Positions 35,804 through 45,372 of a stretch of DNA of 64,000 nucleotides are shown piece by piece. The position numbers and the translations under genes were made by a program. Position 1 is the stretch's first letter, and each line of letters starts with the position of its first letter. The notes below the pieces were generated by a model. The model did no database searches. It worked only from the letters and a program-made list of their open reading frames with translations, and was not told where the DNA came from. The stretch is from Flavobacterium aestivum (lineage in GTDB: Bacteria > Bacteroidota > Bacteroidia > Flavobacteriales > Flavobacteriaceae): contig NZ_CP113977.2 in the NCBI RefSeq assembly GCF_026870175.2, forward strand, positions 1,364,001-1,428,000, written 5' to 3'.

Positions 35804-36385
35804 ATGATAGCACATTTACAAGGGAAATTAGTAGAGAAATCACCGACAGAAGTTATAATTGACTGTGGAGGGGTTGGTTATCATATAAATATATCTTTGC
35901 ACACATATTCGTTAATTCCTAATGCCGACTTTATTAAATTGTATACATATCTTCAAATAAAAGAAGATGCACATACATTATTTGGTTTTGTAGAGAAATC
36001 TGAAAGAGAAATTTTTAAAATGTTACTTTCAGTCTCAGGTATTGGAGCAGGTATAGCTAGAACTATGCTTTCTTCTTTAGATCCGAAACAAATCATTAAT
36101 GCAATTGCATCAGGAGATGTTTCAACAATTCAGACTATTAAGGGGATTGGGGGCAAAACGGCACAAAGAGTTATACTCGATTTGAAAGAAAAAGTGTTAA
36201 AATTATACGATTTAGACGATGTTTCAATCTCTCAAAGCAATACAAACAAAGATGAGGCGTTATCTGCTCTAGAAGTTCTCGGTTTTGTTAGGAAAACTTC
36301 TGAAAAAATAGTAGAAAAAATTGTTAAAGAGGATCCAGAAGCTACTGTTGAATCTATAATTAAAAAAGCTTTAAAAAACTTATAA
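35804..36385 (+). CDS. ruvA: Holliday junction DNA helicase subunit RuvA
   Basis: 193 residues from ATG 35804 (MIAHLQGKLVEKSPTEVIID). OB-fold (about 1-62), helix-hairpin-helix pair (about 70-140, with VSGIGAGIARTMLSSLD and IKGIGGKTAQRVILDLK) and a C-terminal RuvB-binding domain (about 148-193). It holds the four-way junction for RuvB, encoded at 30283. A 23-bp gap separates it from sprA, so the two are probably co-transcribed. Confidence 0.96.
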   Translation: MIAHLQGKLVEKSPTEVIIDCGGVGYHINISLHTYSLIPNADFIKLYTYLQIKEDAHTLFGFVEKSEREIFKMLLSVSGIGAGIARTMLSSLDPKQIINAIASGDVSTIQTIKGIGGKTAQRVILDLKEKVLKLYDLDDVSISQSNTNKDEALSALEVLGFVRKTSEKIVEKIVKEDPEATVESIIKKALKNL

Positions 36386-36408
36386 CGTACATAAGAAGCC
36401 TAACTGAT

Positions 36409-39400
36409 ATGCATAAAATTTATGTTTTTTTGCTGGTCGTATTTTGCGGTTTTGTATCGCGGGCTCAGGTGCAACAAGTTGTTCAAGATACTGTTAAAAA
36501 AGGATACGATGTAGGTGAAGTTCAAATTAAAAATCCCCAAAGTATTCTTTCTGCTTATACATATGATCCAGTTACGGATACTTATGTCTATACCAATTCT
36601 GTTGATGGCTTTAATATCAATTACCCAATAGTTTTAACTCCAGCGGAGTATGAAAAATTAATGTTGAAAGAATCCATGAGTGATTATTTCAAGAAAAAAG
36701 TTGATGCGATTGATGGTAAAAAGGAGGGAAGTGAAGCCGCAAAAAAAGATTTGTTGCCCCGATATTATATTAAATCAGGTCTTTTTGAAACTATTTTTGG
36801 TAGTAACACAATAGATGTTAAACCTACCGGATCCATAGAAATTGACTTAGGATTATTGTATACCAAACAAGATAATCCAGCTTTCTCAACTAGAAATAGA
36901 TCTAATACTTCTTTCGATTTTAATCAAAGAATTAGTATGAGCTTGATGGGGAAAATAGGAACCCGACTTCAAGTGAATGCTAATTTTGATACTCAATCTA
37001 CTTTTGCATTTCAAAATTTATTCAAGTTAGAATACACACCTGCGGAGGATGATATTGTTCGTAAAATTGAAGTAGGTAACGTAAGTATGCCTTTGAATAG
37101 TACTTTGATTGTTGGTGCTCAAAGTTTATTTGGAGTGAAAACCGAGTTACAATTCGGGAAAACAACTATTACAGGAGTCTTTTCTGAACAGAAATCCCAA
37201 GCCAAAAAAGTGGTGGCACAAGGAGGAGGTACAATCCAGGAATTTGAAATGTATGGTGCTGATTATGATAATGACAGGCACTACTTTTTGTCTCAATATT
37301 TTAGAGACAGATACGATAGTTCGATGAAAAGTTACCCTTTTATTGATAGTAGGGTTCAGATTTCAAGGTTGGAGGTTTGGATAACAAATAAGCAAAATCG
37401 TGTCAATGCAACCAGTAATAATTTAAGAAATATAATTGCTCTTCAGGATTTGGGAGAATCCCAAATATCTGGTTTGCCGGATGGAGATGTAGTAGTGCTA
37501 AATCCGCCAACGGGTATGTTTACAAGCCCTCCAAACTCTCCTTCAGATAATGCAAATAACCTTTATAATCCTGCATTAATCGCTACAAGCGGAGGTTTGC
37601 TAAATCCTAATATTAGAGAAATTGTTACTGCAAATTCTGGGTTTAATACCACAGTTAGTGAAGGGCAAGATTATTCTAAATTAGAAAATGCAAGGAAGTT
37701 ATTGCCTAATGAATATACTTTTAATCCGCAATTGGGATATATATCATTACAACAACGATTAGGGAATGATGAAATATTAGCTGTAGCATACCAATATTCA
37801 ATTGGAGACAAAGTATATCAAGTTGGGGAATTTGGTAATGATGGGGTCGATGCTACTGTGGTTACAGGTAATCAACCGTCAAATCAAAGTGTTATCACTC
37901 AAACTTTGATATTGAAAATGTTAAAAAGTAGCTTGACAAACGTTACGAATCCAGTTTGGAATTTGATGATGAAGAATATTTATCAAATTCAAGGAGGGTA
38001 TCAATTAGTTCAGGATGATTTTAGGTTTAATATTCTATATAAAAACCCATCTCTATTAAACTACATTTCTCCAGTAGATGGAAGTCCGTTTCCGCCAAAT
38101 CCAACTCCAGAAAATACGGTAGAAAATACAACATTATTAAAAGTGTTAAATCTAGATAGATTGAATTTTAATAATGATCCTCAAGCAGGAGGTGATGGAT
38201 TTTTCGATTTTGTCCCGGGATTAACAGTAGATACCCAAAATGGTAGATTGATATTTACTACTAAAGAACCTTTTGGGGAATTGATGTTTAATAAATTAAA
38301 AAATCCAAATTCTTCGGAAGATTATAGGGATGTGAATACTTATAACCCTAATCAGAAAAAATATGTGAACTCTGTTATGTATAGAAATACACAAGCAGTA
38401 GCTTCACAAAATCCGGAATTGAATAAGTTCTTATTACGAGGGCGATACAAATCTACAGGGGGAGACGGAATTCCGATTGGGGCTTACAATGTGCCTCTTG
38501 GATCTGTTAAAGTTACCGCAGCCGGAAGGGTATTAGTTGAGGGTATAGATTATAGTGTCAATTATCAATTGGGTAGAGTTCAAATTTTGGACCCATCTCT
38601 TCAAGCGTCTAATACTCCAATAGAAATTTCCTTAGAAAACAATTCTACTTTCGGTCAGCAGACAAGAAGGTTTATGGGGATAAATGTAGACCACTTGATA
38701 AATGAAAAATTTATGGTGGGAGGGACTTTTTTAAATATGAATGAAAAACCCTTTACCCAAAAATCAAGCTATGGTCAAGAATCCGTAAATAATAGTATTG
38801 TGGGGTTACACGGAAATTTTTCGTCACCTGTTCCCTTTTTTACACGCTTAGTCAATAAGCTACCAAACGTAGATACAGATGTGCCTTCTAATATTTCAGT
38901 AAGTGGAGAGATTGCTTACCTAATGCCTAATGCATCAAAAGGAGATCAGTTTGATGGTCAATCTACTATATATGTGGATGATTTTGAAAGTTCACAATCA
39001 TCTATAGATCTGCGTTCTGCCTATGCTTGGAGTTTGGCTTCTACTCCAGAGAATAATCCTAAAAGTAAATACAACTTTAATGGAAATTTAGAAGGGTTGG
39101 ATTATGGCTTTAAAAGATCAAAATTATCTTGGTATTCAATTGACCCCGTTTTTTATACATCAAAACCATCGGGAATATCAAATGATGACTTATCATTAAA
39201 CAGTACAAGAAGAGTATATAGTGAAGAACTATATCCTTTGACAGATATTGTGCAAGGGCAATCCTTGGTGGTTAATACTTTGGATTTGAGTTATTATCCA
39301 TCAGATAGAGGACCTTACAATAATAACTCAAGTGTAGGAAGTACCCCTGGAGAAAATTTTGGAGGAATTATGAGATCGTTAAGTTCAACTAATTTTGAAC

Positions 39401-42400
39401 AAAGTAACATAGAGTATATTCAGTTTTGGGTAATGGATCCTTATGTTGGGGAAGGTAGTGTGCCTAAAACCAACTTAGGAAAAATTTATTTTAACCTTGG
39501 AGAAATCTCTGAAGATGTTCTGAAAGACGGGAGAAAATTATATGAAAACGGACTTGGACCAAATCAAGTTCTGGTAAATCCACCACCAGTTTGGGGTAAT
39601 GCACCAGCTTCACAGTCTTTGATTTATGCATTTGATAACAATGAAGGAAATAGAACAGCTCAAGATATAGGTTTAGATGGACTTCCATCAGCTAGTGAAG
39701 GAAATGTATATACTAATTATGCTTCTGAACCTGATCCAGCAGGTGATGATTATATCTATTATTTAAATACATCAGGAGGTGTAATTGATAGATATAAAAA
39801 TTACAATGGGGTTGATGGGAATTCAGCAGTTAATATAAATTCTGCTAATAGAGGATCATCTACGGTTCCGGATGTTGAAGATATCAATAGGGATAATACC
39901 ATGAATACTATCAATGCCTATTATGAGTATAGCATTGATATGAAACCTGATATGACAGTTGGGCAAAATTTTATTGCAGATATTAGAAATACACAAGTGA
40001 AACTGGCAAATGGTAATTTGACAGAATCTAGATGGATTCAGTTTAAAATACCAGTAAAGCAATACGAAAATAAAATTGGTAATATTTCCGATTTTAATTC
40101 GATTCGATTCATGCGTATGTTTTTGACTAATTTTACAGATAAAGTAACATTGCGTTTTGGAGCCTTGGACTTAGTAAGAGGTGAGTGGAGACTTTATGAT
40201 AAAGAATTAACTTCTAATGGGACTACAGATCCAAATCAGTTAACGACTTTTGGGACAGCTGCAGTAAATATTGAAGAGAACTCTAATAGATGTCCAATAA
40301 ATTATATAAGCCCACCCGGTGTTGCAAGGGAGAAATTGTATAACAACAATACTGTAATCAATCAAGATGAACAGTCATTGTCAATGAAAGTTTCAGGGAA
40401 AGGATTTGAGCCTTTTCATGGAAGAGGAGCCTACAAGAGTTTTAATGTTGATATGCGTCAATATAAAAACGTAAAAATGTTTCTTCACGCTGAATCATTA
40501 CCTGGTGAAACCGAATTACAAGATAATCAAATGGTTGCTTTTATTCGCTTTGGTAGTGATTATTCAGATGATTTTTATCAAGTTGAAATTCCTTTAAAAG
40601 TAACATTACCTGGTTCTAAAATAGGATCGGCTTGTACTCCTTTAAGTAGAGAAGCAGTTTGGCCTACTGAAAATGAAATTGATCTTTCGTTAAGTTTATT
40701 AACGAAGTTAAAATTACAATCGTTAAAAATCGATCCGACTACTTTGCCTCCGGATGGAATTTATTACCAGACAGAAGGAGAATTGAACCCTGATTTGGCA
40801 GGTAAAACCAATATGTTGCGATTGGGTATAAAAGGAAATCCTAATATGGGATTGGTTAGAAGTATTATGATGGGTATAAAAAGTAATGAAGCTCATCAAG
40901 ATATTAAAGGAGAGGTGTGGTTTGATGAACTTCGTTTAGCCGATATGGACAATAAAGGTGGTATGGCAGCTTTATTGAATGTTGATACCAATTTTGCCGA
41001 TTTAGGAACGGTATCTTTTACCGGAAACATGAAGAATTTTGGTTTTGGAGGTTTAGAACAAGGACCTAATGAAAGAAGTAGAGAAGATTTACAGCAGTAT
41101 AATATTATCACTAATATCAATCTAGGTAAACTTTTGCCTAAAAAATGGAGGCTTAATTTGCCGTTTAATTATTCTATTGGAGAATCTGTTATTACTCCGG
41201 AATATGATCCTTTTTATGAGGACGTTAAGCTGGATCAAGTGTTAGATGAAGCTGATAGTGATGAGGATAGGAAAAATAAATTATCACAAGCTATAGATTA
41301 TACAAAGCGTAAAAGTATTAACTTAATTGGTGTAAGGAAAGAAAGAGGTCTGGAGCAAAAGCCAAGGGTATATGATCCTGAAAATTTTACTTTTTCACAG
41401 TATTATAACGAAGTAGAGCGTCATGATTTTGAAGTTGAGAAAAACTTAGATCAACAAGCTAGAACAGCTGTAGACTATGCCTTTAATTTTCAGCCAAAAG
41501 AAGTTGAACCTTTCAAGAAAACGAAGTTCATGAAAAAAAGTTCCTACTGGAAGTTTTTAAGTGATATTAATTTTAATTATTTGCCTTCTAACATTACATT
41601 TAATACCAATGTTGTGAGGCAAAGTAATGTGCAACAATTTAGACAAGTTGAGGATATAGGAATTGGATTTGATCCCTTGTATAGAAGGAATTTTGGATTT
41701 AACTATCAATATGGATTTAATTTTAATCTGACAAAATCATTAAAAATAAATTATACGGCTTCATCAAGAAATATTGTAAAAAATTACTTGAATGAGGATG
41801 ATGTGCCTTTAGAAAATTTCACTATTTGGGATAGGTATTTAGATACTGGAACTGCTAATAATCATACGCAACAGTTTGTCTTAAATTATGATATTCCATT
41901 GTATAAAATTCCAGTATTAAGTTTTGTTAAGTCTAGTTTTTCCTATACTGGAGATTATAGTTGGCAGCGTGCTTCTACTGCATTGACAAATGTTGAAATT
42001 GGAGGCAGTACATACGATTTGGGGAATACGGTTCAGAATGCACAATCAATCAATCTGAACGGAACTTTTAATATGGAAACTTTGTATAAATATATTGGGA
42101 TATCTAAAGACTCCAAAAAGACAAATGTTCCTAAAGCGGCTCCGCCAAAACCTGGTGAAAAAGTAGCTAAAACTGATGTGTCAAAAAACATAAACAGAAA
42201 TATGTTTATGAATGGAGTGTATGGGGTTTTAACTAGTGTAAAGAATATACAGCTTAGTTTTACCGAAAACAAAGGGACTGTCCTACCCGGTTTTCTTCCG
42301 GGTGTTGGTTTCTTTGGTTCACAAAAACCTACATTAGGATTTATTTTTGGTAGCCAAAATGATGTGAGATATGAAGCTGCTAAAAATGGTTGGTTGACCG

Positions 42401-43554
42401 ACTATAAAGAGTTTAATCAAAATTTCACTCAGATAAACAGTCAAAATTTTAAAGGATCTGTGAATGTTGAGTTGACTCCTGATTTTAAAATAGATTTCTT
42501 AGCAGATCGTTCATATTCAGAAAATTTTTCAGAACAATATGATGTTCAGGATGGAGTATATAATCCAAGATCACCTTACAGTTTTGGTGTTTTCTCAATC
42601 TCAACGGTATTAATCAAAACCTCTTTTTCTACCAGTGATGAAAATAGATCAAGTGCTTTTGATGAGTTCAAGAACAATAGGTTAACAATTGCTAATCGAT
42701 TAGCAGTTCAAAGAGGAATTGATATAAATGATCCTGCGAATATTGGTCCGGATGGTTTCCCAAAAGGATATAATGCTTCAAATCAAGCGGTATTGTTGCC
42801 ATCGTTTTTGGCAGCTTATACAGGAAGTAATGCAGGTGGTGTTTCACTTGATATTTTTAGGAATTTCCCAATTCCTAACTGGGCTATTAAGTACAATGGG
42901 TTAATGCGCTATAACTTTTTTAAGAAAAGATTCAAACGCTTTTCTTTGCAACAAAATTATAGAGCTTCCTATACAGTGAATTCTTTTAGATCGAATTTTA
43001 ACTATGTGAAAGATCCGAATGGAGTAGATGAAAGTGGTAATTATTTTAATCCAACAATAATGTCTAATGTAACATTAGTGGAGCAATTTAATCCGCTTTT
43101 GAGAGTTGATTTTGAGTTTAAAAATTCATTTAAGTTATTAACGCAAATCAATAAAGACAGGGCGTTGTCAATGAGTTTTGATAATAATTTATTGACGGAA
43201 GTTCATGGTTTGGAGTATGTTGTAGGTTTAGGATATCGAATAAAAGATGTTGTTTTTTCTTCTAGATTAGCAGATAATCCTACCGGAGTTATTAAAAGTG
43301 ATATCAACATAAAAGCAGATTTGACTTTAAGAGACAATCAAACGATTGTTCGTTATTTAGATTATGTCAATAATCAACTGGCGGCTGGTCAAAATATTTG
43401 GACTTTGAATCTTACAGCAGATTATTCGTTAAGTAAAAATTTAACAGTTATATTCTATTATAATCATTCTTTTTCTAAACCAGTAGTTTCAACTTCGTTT
43501 CCACTAACAAATATTCGTTCTGGATTTACATTACGTTATACTTTTGGAAATTAA
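36409..43554 (+). CDS. sprA: SprA, type IX secretion outer-membrane translocon
   Basis: 2381 residues, the size of the SprA/Sov family. Signal peptide of about 19 residues ending SRA. The protein is a giant beta barrel rich in Asn, Tyr, Phe and Ser, with repeated SprA N-terminal-type segments (FNQRISMSLMGKIGTRLQVNANF near 180, partly quoted: ISMSLMGKIGTRLQVN) and a C-terminal strand ending in FTLRYTFGN. SprA is the 36-stranded pore that exports type IX substrates and gliding adhesins. Downstream of ruvA, and in the same neighbourhood as remB, matching the order in F. johnsoniae as I recall it. No terminator was seen after it. Confidence 0.95.
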   Translation: MHKIYVFLLVVFCGFVSRAQVQQVVQDTVKKGYDVGEVQIKNPQSILSAYTYDPVTDTYVYTNSVDGFNINYPIVLTPAEYEKLMLKESMSDYFKKKVDAIDGKKEGSEAAKKDLLPRYYIKSGLFETIFGSNTIDVKPTGSIEIDLGLLYTKQDNPAFSTRNRSNTSFDFNQRISMSLMGKIGTRLQVNANFDTQSTFAFQNLFKLEYTPAEDDIVRKIEVGNVSMPLNSTLIVGAQSLFGVKTELQFGKTTITGVFSEQKSQAKKVVAQGGGTIQEFEMYGADYDNDRHYFLSQYFRDRYDSSMKSYPFIDSRVQISRLEVWITNKQNRVNATSNNLRNIIALQDLGESQISGLPDGDVVVLNPPTGMFTSPPNSPSDNANNLYNPALIATSGGLLNPNIREIVTANSGFNTTVSEGQDYSKLENARKLLPNEYTFNPQLGYISLQQRLGNDEILAVAYQYSIGDKVYQVGEFGNDGVDATVVTGNQPSNQSVITQTLILKMLKSSLTNVTNPVWNLMMKNIYQIQGGYQLVQDDFRFNILYKNPSLLNYISPVDGSPFPPNPTPENTVENTTLLKVLNLDRLNFNNDPQAGGDGFFDFVPGLTVDTQNGRLIFTTKEPFGELMFNKLKNPNSSEDYRDVNTYNPNQKKYVNSVMYRNTQAVASQNPELNKFLLRGRYKSTGGDGIPIGAYNVPLGSVKVTAAGRVLVEGIDYSVNYQLGRVQILDPSLQASNTPIEISLENNSTFGQQTRRFMGINVDHLINEKFMVGGTFLNMNEKPFTQKSSYGQESVNNSIVGLHGNFSSPVPFFTRLVNKLPNVDTDVPSNISVSGEIAYLMPNASKGDQFDGQSTIYVDDFESSQSSIDLRSAYAWSLASTPENNPKSKYNFNGNLEGLDYGFKRSKLSWYSIDPVFYTSKPSGISNDDLSLNSTRRVYSEELYPLTDIVQGQSLVVNTLDLSYYPSDRGPYNNNSSVGSTPGENFGGIMRSLSSTNFEQSNIEYIQFWVMDPYVGEGSVPKTNLGKIYFNLGEISEDVLKDGRKLYENGLGPNQVLVNPPPVWGNAPASQSLIYAFDNNEGNRTAQDIGLDGLPSASEGNVYTNYASEPDPAGDDYIYYLNTSGGVIDRYKNYNGVDGNSAVNINSANRGSSTVPDVEDINRDNTMNTINAYYEYSIDMKPDMTVGQNFIADIRNTQVKLANGNLTESRWIQFKIPVKQYENKIGNISDFNSIRFMRMFLTNFTDKVTLRFGALDLVRGEWRLYDKELTSNGTTDPNQLTTFGTAAVNIEENSNRCPINYISPPGVAREKLYNNNTVINQDEQSLSMKVSGKGFEPFHGRGAYKSFNVDMRQYKNVKMFLHAESLPGETELQDNQMVAFIRFGSDYSDDFYQVEIPLKVTLPGSKIGSACTPLSREAVWPTENEIDLSLSLLTKLKLQSLKIDPTTLPPDGIYYQTEGELNPDLAGKTNMLRLGIKGNPNMGLVRSIMMGIKSNEAHQDIKGEVWFDELRLADMDNKGGMAALLNVDTNFADLGTVSFTGNMKNFGFGGLEQGPNERSREDLQQYNIITNINLGKLLPKKWRLNLPFNYSIGESVITPEYDPFYEDVKLDQVLDEADSDEDRKNKLSQAIDYTKRKSINLIGVRKERGLEQKPRVYDPENFTFSQYYNEVERHDFEVEKNLDQQARTAVDYAFNFQPKEVEPFKKTKFMKKSSYWKFLSDINFNYLPSNITFNTNVVRQSNVQQFRQVEDIGIGFDPLYRRNFGFNYQYGFNFNLTKSLKINYTASSRNIVKNYLNEDDVPLENFTIWDRYLDTGTANNHTQQFVLNYDIPLYKIPVLSFVKSSFSYTGDYSWQRASTALTNVEIGGSTYDLGNTVQNAQSINLNGTFNMETLYKYIGISKDSKKTNVPKAAPPKPGEKVAKTDVSKNINRNMFMNGVYGVLTSVKNIQLSFTENKGTVLPGFLPGVGFFGSQKPTLGFIFGSQNDVRYEAAKNGWLTDYKEFNQNFTQINSQNFKGSVNVELTPDFKIDFLADRSYSENFSEQYDVQDGVYNPRSPYSFGVFSISTVLIKTSFSTSDENRSSAFDEFKNNRLTIANRLAVQRGIDINDPANIGPDGFPKGYNASNQAVLLPSFLAAYTGSNAGGVSLDIFRNFPIPNWAIKYNGLMRYNFFKKRFKRFSLQQNYRASYTVNSFRSNFNYVKDPNGVDESGNYFNPTIMSNVTLVEQFNPLLRVDFEFKNSFKLLTQINKDRALSMSFDNNLLTEVHGLEYVVGLGYRIKDVVFSSRLADNPTGVIKSDINIKADLTLRDNQTIVRYLDYVNNQLAAGQNIWTLNLTADYSLSKNLTVIFYYNHSFSKPVVSTSFPLTNIRSGFTLRYTFGN

Positions 43555-43590
43555 TTTGAGAATCTGATCAAGATTTGATTATAAGATTGC

Positions 43591-43598
43591 TACATTTG
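43591..43598 (+). promoter_or_regulatory. -7 promoter element TACATTTG of gcvH
   Basis: Fits TAnnTTTG followed by CA, 43 bp before the ATG. A TTTG at 43574 is only 13 bp upstream, so the -33 contact is unclear. Confidence 0.5.
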
Positions 43599-43640
43599 CA
43601 AAAAAAAAAAATCAATTATTAATTATTCAATTATTATTTT

Positions 43641-44021
43641 ATGAGCATACCAGCAAATTTAAAATACACAAAAGACCACGAATGGGTTAGTATAGAAGGT
43701 GATATTGCCACAGTGGGAATTACACATTTTGCACAAAAAGAGTTAGGTGATATTGTTTATGTTGAAGTAGAAACATTAGATCAAACTTTAGATAAAGATG
43801 AAGTTTTTGGAACTGTTGAAGCTGTAAAAACAGTTTCTGATTTATTCCTTCCTTTATCTGGAGAAATTATCGCTTTTAACGATGCTTTAGAAACAAATCC
43901 AGAAAGTGTAAACACTGATCCTTATGGAGCTGGATGGATGATTAAAATAAAAATAGCAAACTTGGCTGAAGTTGAGGAATTGCTTTCAAGTGATTCATAC
44001 AAAGAACTTATTGGTGCCTAA
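43641..44021 (+). CDS. gcvH: Glycine cleavage system H protein
   Basis: 126 residues, full length. Lipoyl-attachment lysine K63 lies in FGTVEAVKTVSDLFLP, and the family start YTKDHEWVSIEGD is clear. It shuttles the aminomethyl group between P, T and L proteins; those genes are not in the window. The end overlaps the VanZ-like gene by 8 bp. Confidence 0.96.
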   Translation: MSIPANLKYTKDHEWVSIEGDIATVGITHFAQKELGDIVYVEVETLDQTLDKDEVFGTVEAVKTVSDLFLPLSGEIIAFNDALETNPESVNTDPYGAGWMIKIKIANLAEVEELLSSDSYKELIGA

Positions 44022-44406
44022 ATTTCTATTATTTGTAATAGCTTTGTTTTGGACAGGAATTGTAGCTTATTTTTGCTTAGTTGAATCAAGTGAAATTCCT
44101 ACTATAGATATCCCAAATTTGGATAAATGTATTCACACTTTTTTTCATTTTGTATTTACATTAGTTTGGTTTTTATATCTAAGAAAGCAATTGCAATACA
44201 GTAATGTCATTAGACCGTTGTTTTATTCTTTTTTATTTTCTTTAATTTTTGGGATAATAATAGAGTTTTTGCAGCAGTTATGTACAACAACAAGATCAGC
44301 TGATTTTTTTGATTTTATAGCAAATGCAATTGGAGCGCTATTAGCTCTTTTTACGGTTGTACTTTGTAATCGATTTAATATACTGAACAACGTTTTCAAA
44401 AATTAA
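44014..44406 (+). CDS. VanZ-like membrane protein
   Basis: About 130 residues if started at GTG 44014 (VPKFLLFVIALFW), which overlaps gcvH by 8 bp; in-frame TTG codons at 44011 and 43972 are alternatives and no ATG fits. Three to four membrane helices, with the VanZ features DKCIHTFFHFVFT and IIEFLQQLCTTTRSADFFDFIANAIGA (quoted in part: EFLQQ and RSADFFDFIANAIG). The family includes the teicoplanin-resistance protein VanZ, but most members have no known role. Probably translated from the gcvH transcript. Confidence 0.8.
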   Translation: MPKFLLFVIALFWTGIVAYFCLVESSEIPTIDIPNLDKCIHTFFHFVFTLVWFLYLRKQLQYSNVIRPLFYSFLFSLIFGIIIEFLQQLCTTTRSADFFDFIANAIGALLALFTVVLCNRFNILNNVFKN

Positions 44407-44430
44407 TTCCACTTCGGTGGAATTTTTTTT
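44405..44430 (+). terminator. Terminator of gcvH-vanZ-like unit
   Basis: AATTCCAC (44405-44412), TTCG tetraloop, GTGGAATT (44417-44424), T-run. It overlaps the stop codon. Confidence 0.92.
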
Positions 44431-44575
44431 TATTCTAGTATTTACTTGTTTTTTGAAGTGTTTTCTTGCGAAGTAAATTATGGCTAATTCGTTTAAAACT
44501 AGTTTGTAAGCCCAAAAATGAGTCCAAGCGTAAAAACGATTTAACTAAATTATAACGAGTAATTGTATAATAACG

Positions 44576-44583
44576 TAAATTTG
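44576..44583 (+). promoter_or_regulatory. -7 promoter element TAAATTTG of deoC-remB
   Basis: Fits TAnnTTTG, 28 bp before the deoC ATG; no TTG at the usual -33 distance. Confidence 0.5.
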
Positions 44584-44611
44584 TTTTATTGAACTTCTAT
44601 ATTTAATAGCA

Positions 44612-45355
44612 ATGAACATTAAAACTTATCTAGATTCAACATACTTGAAAACGGCTGAACAAGCTGGATTAAGTGAAAGTGAAAATGAAATTGTAGTAAA
44701 AGGTTTTATACAAGAAGCTATAGATGAGGATTTCAAATTGATAATGATACGTCCTAACATGGTAGCTTTGGCAAGAAAGATAATTTCTAATGCTAATTCG
44801 AGAGTTCAAGTAGGAACTGTAATAGATTTTCCTGATGGTAAATCCTCTATAGAGGCGAAACTAAACGAAGCAATTCAGTGTATACAAAACGGTGCTGATG
44901 AACTGGATTTTGTATGCAATTATGAAGCTTTCATTAGAGGAGATGAAACACTGGTCAAAGAAGAAATTCTAAAAGGAACCCAATTGGGTTTAGAACACAA
45001 TAAAATAGTAAAATGGATCATTGAAGTGGCTGCACTTGATGATTTGCAAATTGCAAAACTATCAGCACTAATTAAGAATGTTGTAATAGCTAATTTTAAA
45101 GAAGAAGCATATGAGGCAGTTTTTGTAAAATCATCAACAGGTTTTTATAAAACTGTAAATAATTTACCTAACGGAGCCACAGTTTCTTCTATAAAAATAA
45201 TGCTTGAAAATGCATCACCACTCCCGGTAAAAGCAGCAGGAGGAGTGAGAACATATGATGAAGCAGTAAGAATGATTCAACTTGGTGTAAAGCGCATTGG
45301 AACTTCTGGGGCCAAGGCTATTGCTAACGGACAAGCATCCTCTTCTCAATATTGA
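44612..45355 (+). CDS. deoC: Deoxyribose-phosphate aldolase
   Basis: 247 residues. Schiff-base lysine K173 in FVKSSTGF, second catalytic lysine K207 in VKAAGGVRTYDEA, and D99 in DELDFVCNY mark an active class I aldolase. It splits deoxyribose-5-phosphate into acetaldehyde and glyceraldehyde-3-phosphate in nucleoside catabolism. remB starts 17 bp downstream, so the two are likely one transcript although their functions are unrelated. Confidence 0.95.
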   Translation: MNIKTYLDSTYLKTAEQAGLSESENEIVVKGFIQEAIDEDFKLIMIRPNMVALARKIISNANSRVQVGTVIDFPDGKSSIEAKLNEAIQCIQNGADELDFVCNYEAFIRGDETLVKEEILKGTQLGLEHNKIVKWIIEVAALDDLQIAKLSALIKNVVIANFKEEAYEAVFVKSSTGFYKTVNNLPNGATVSSIKIMLENASPLPVKAAGGVRTYDEAVRMIQLGVKRIGTSGAKAIANGQASSSQY

Positions 45356-45372
45356 TAAGATATTAAATCAAA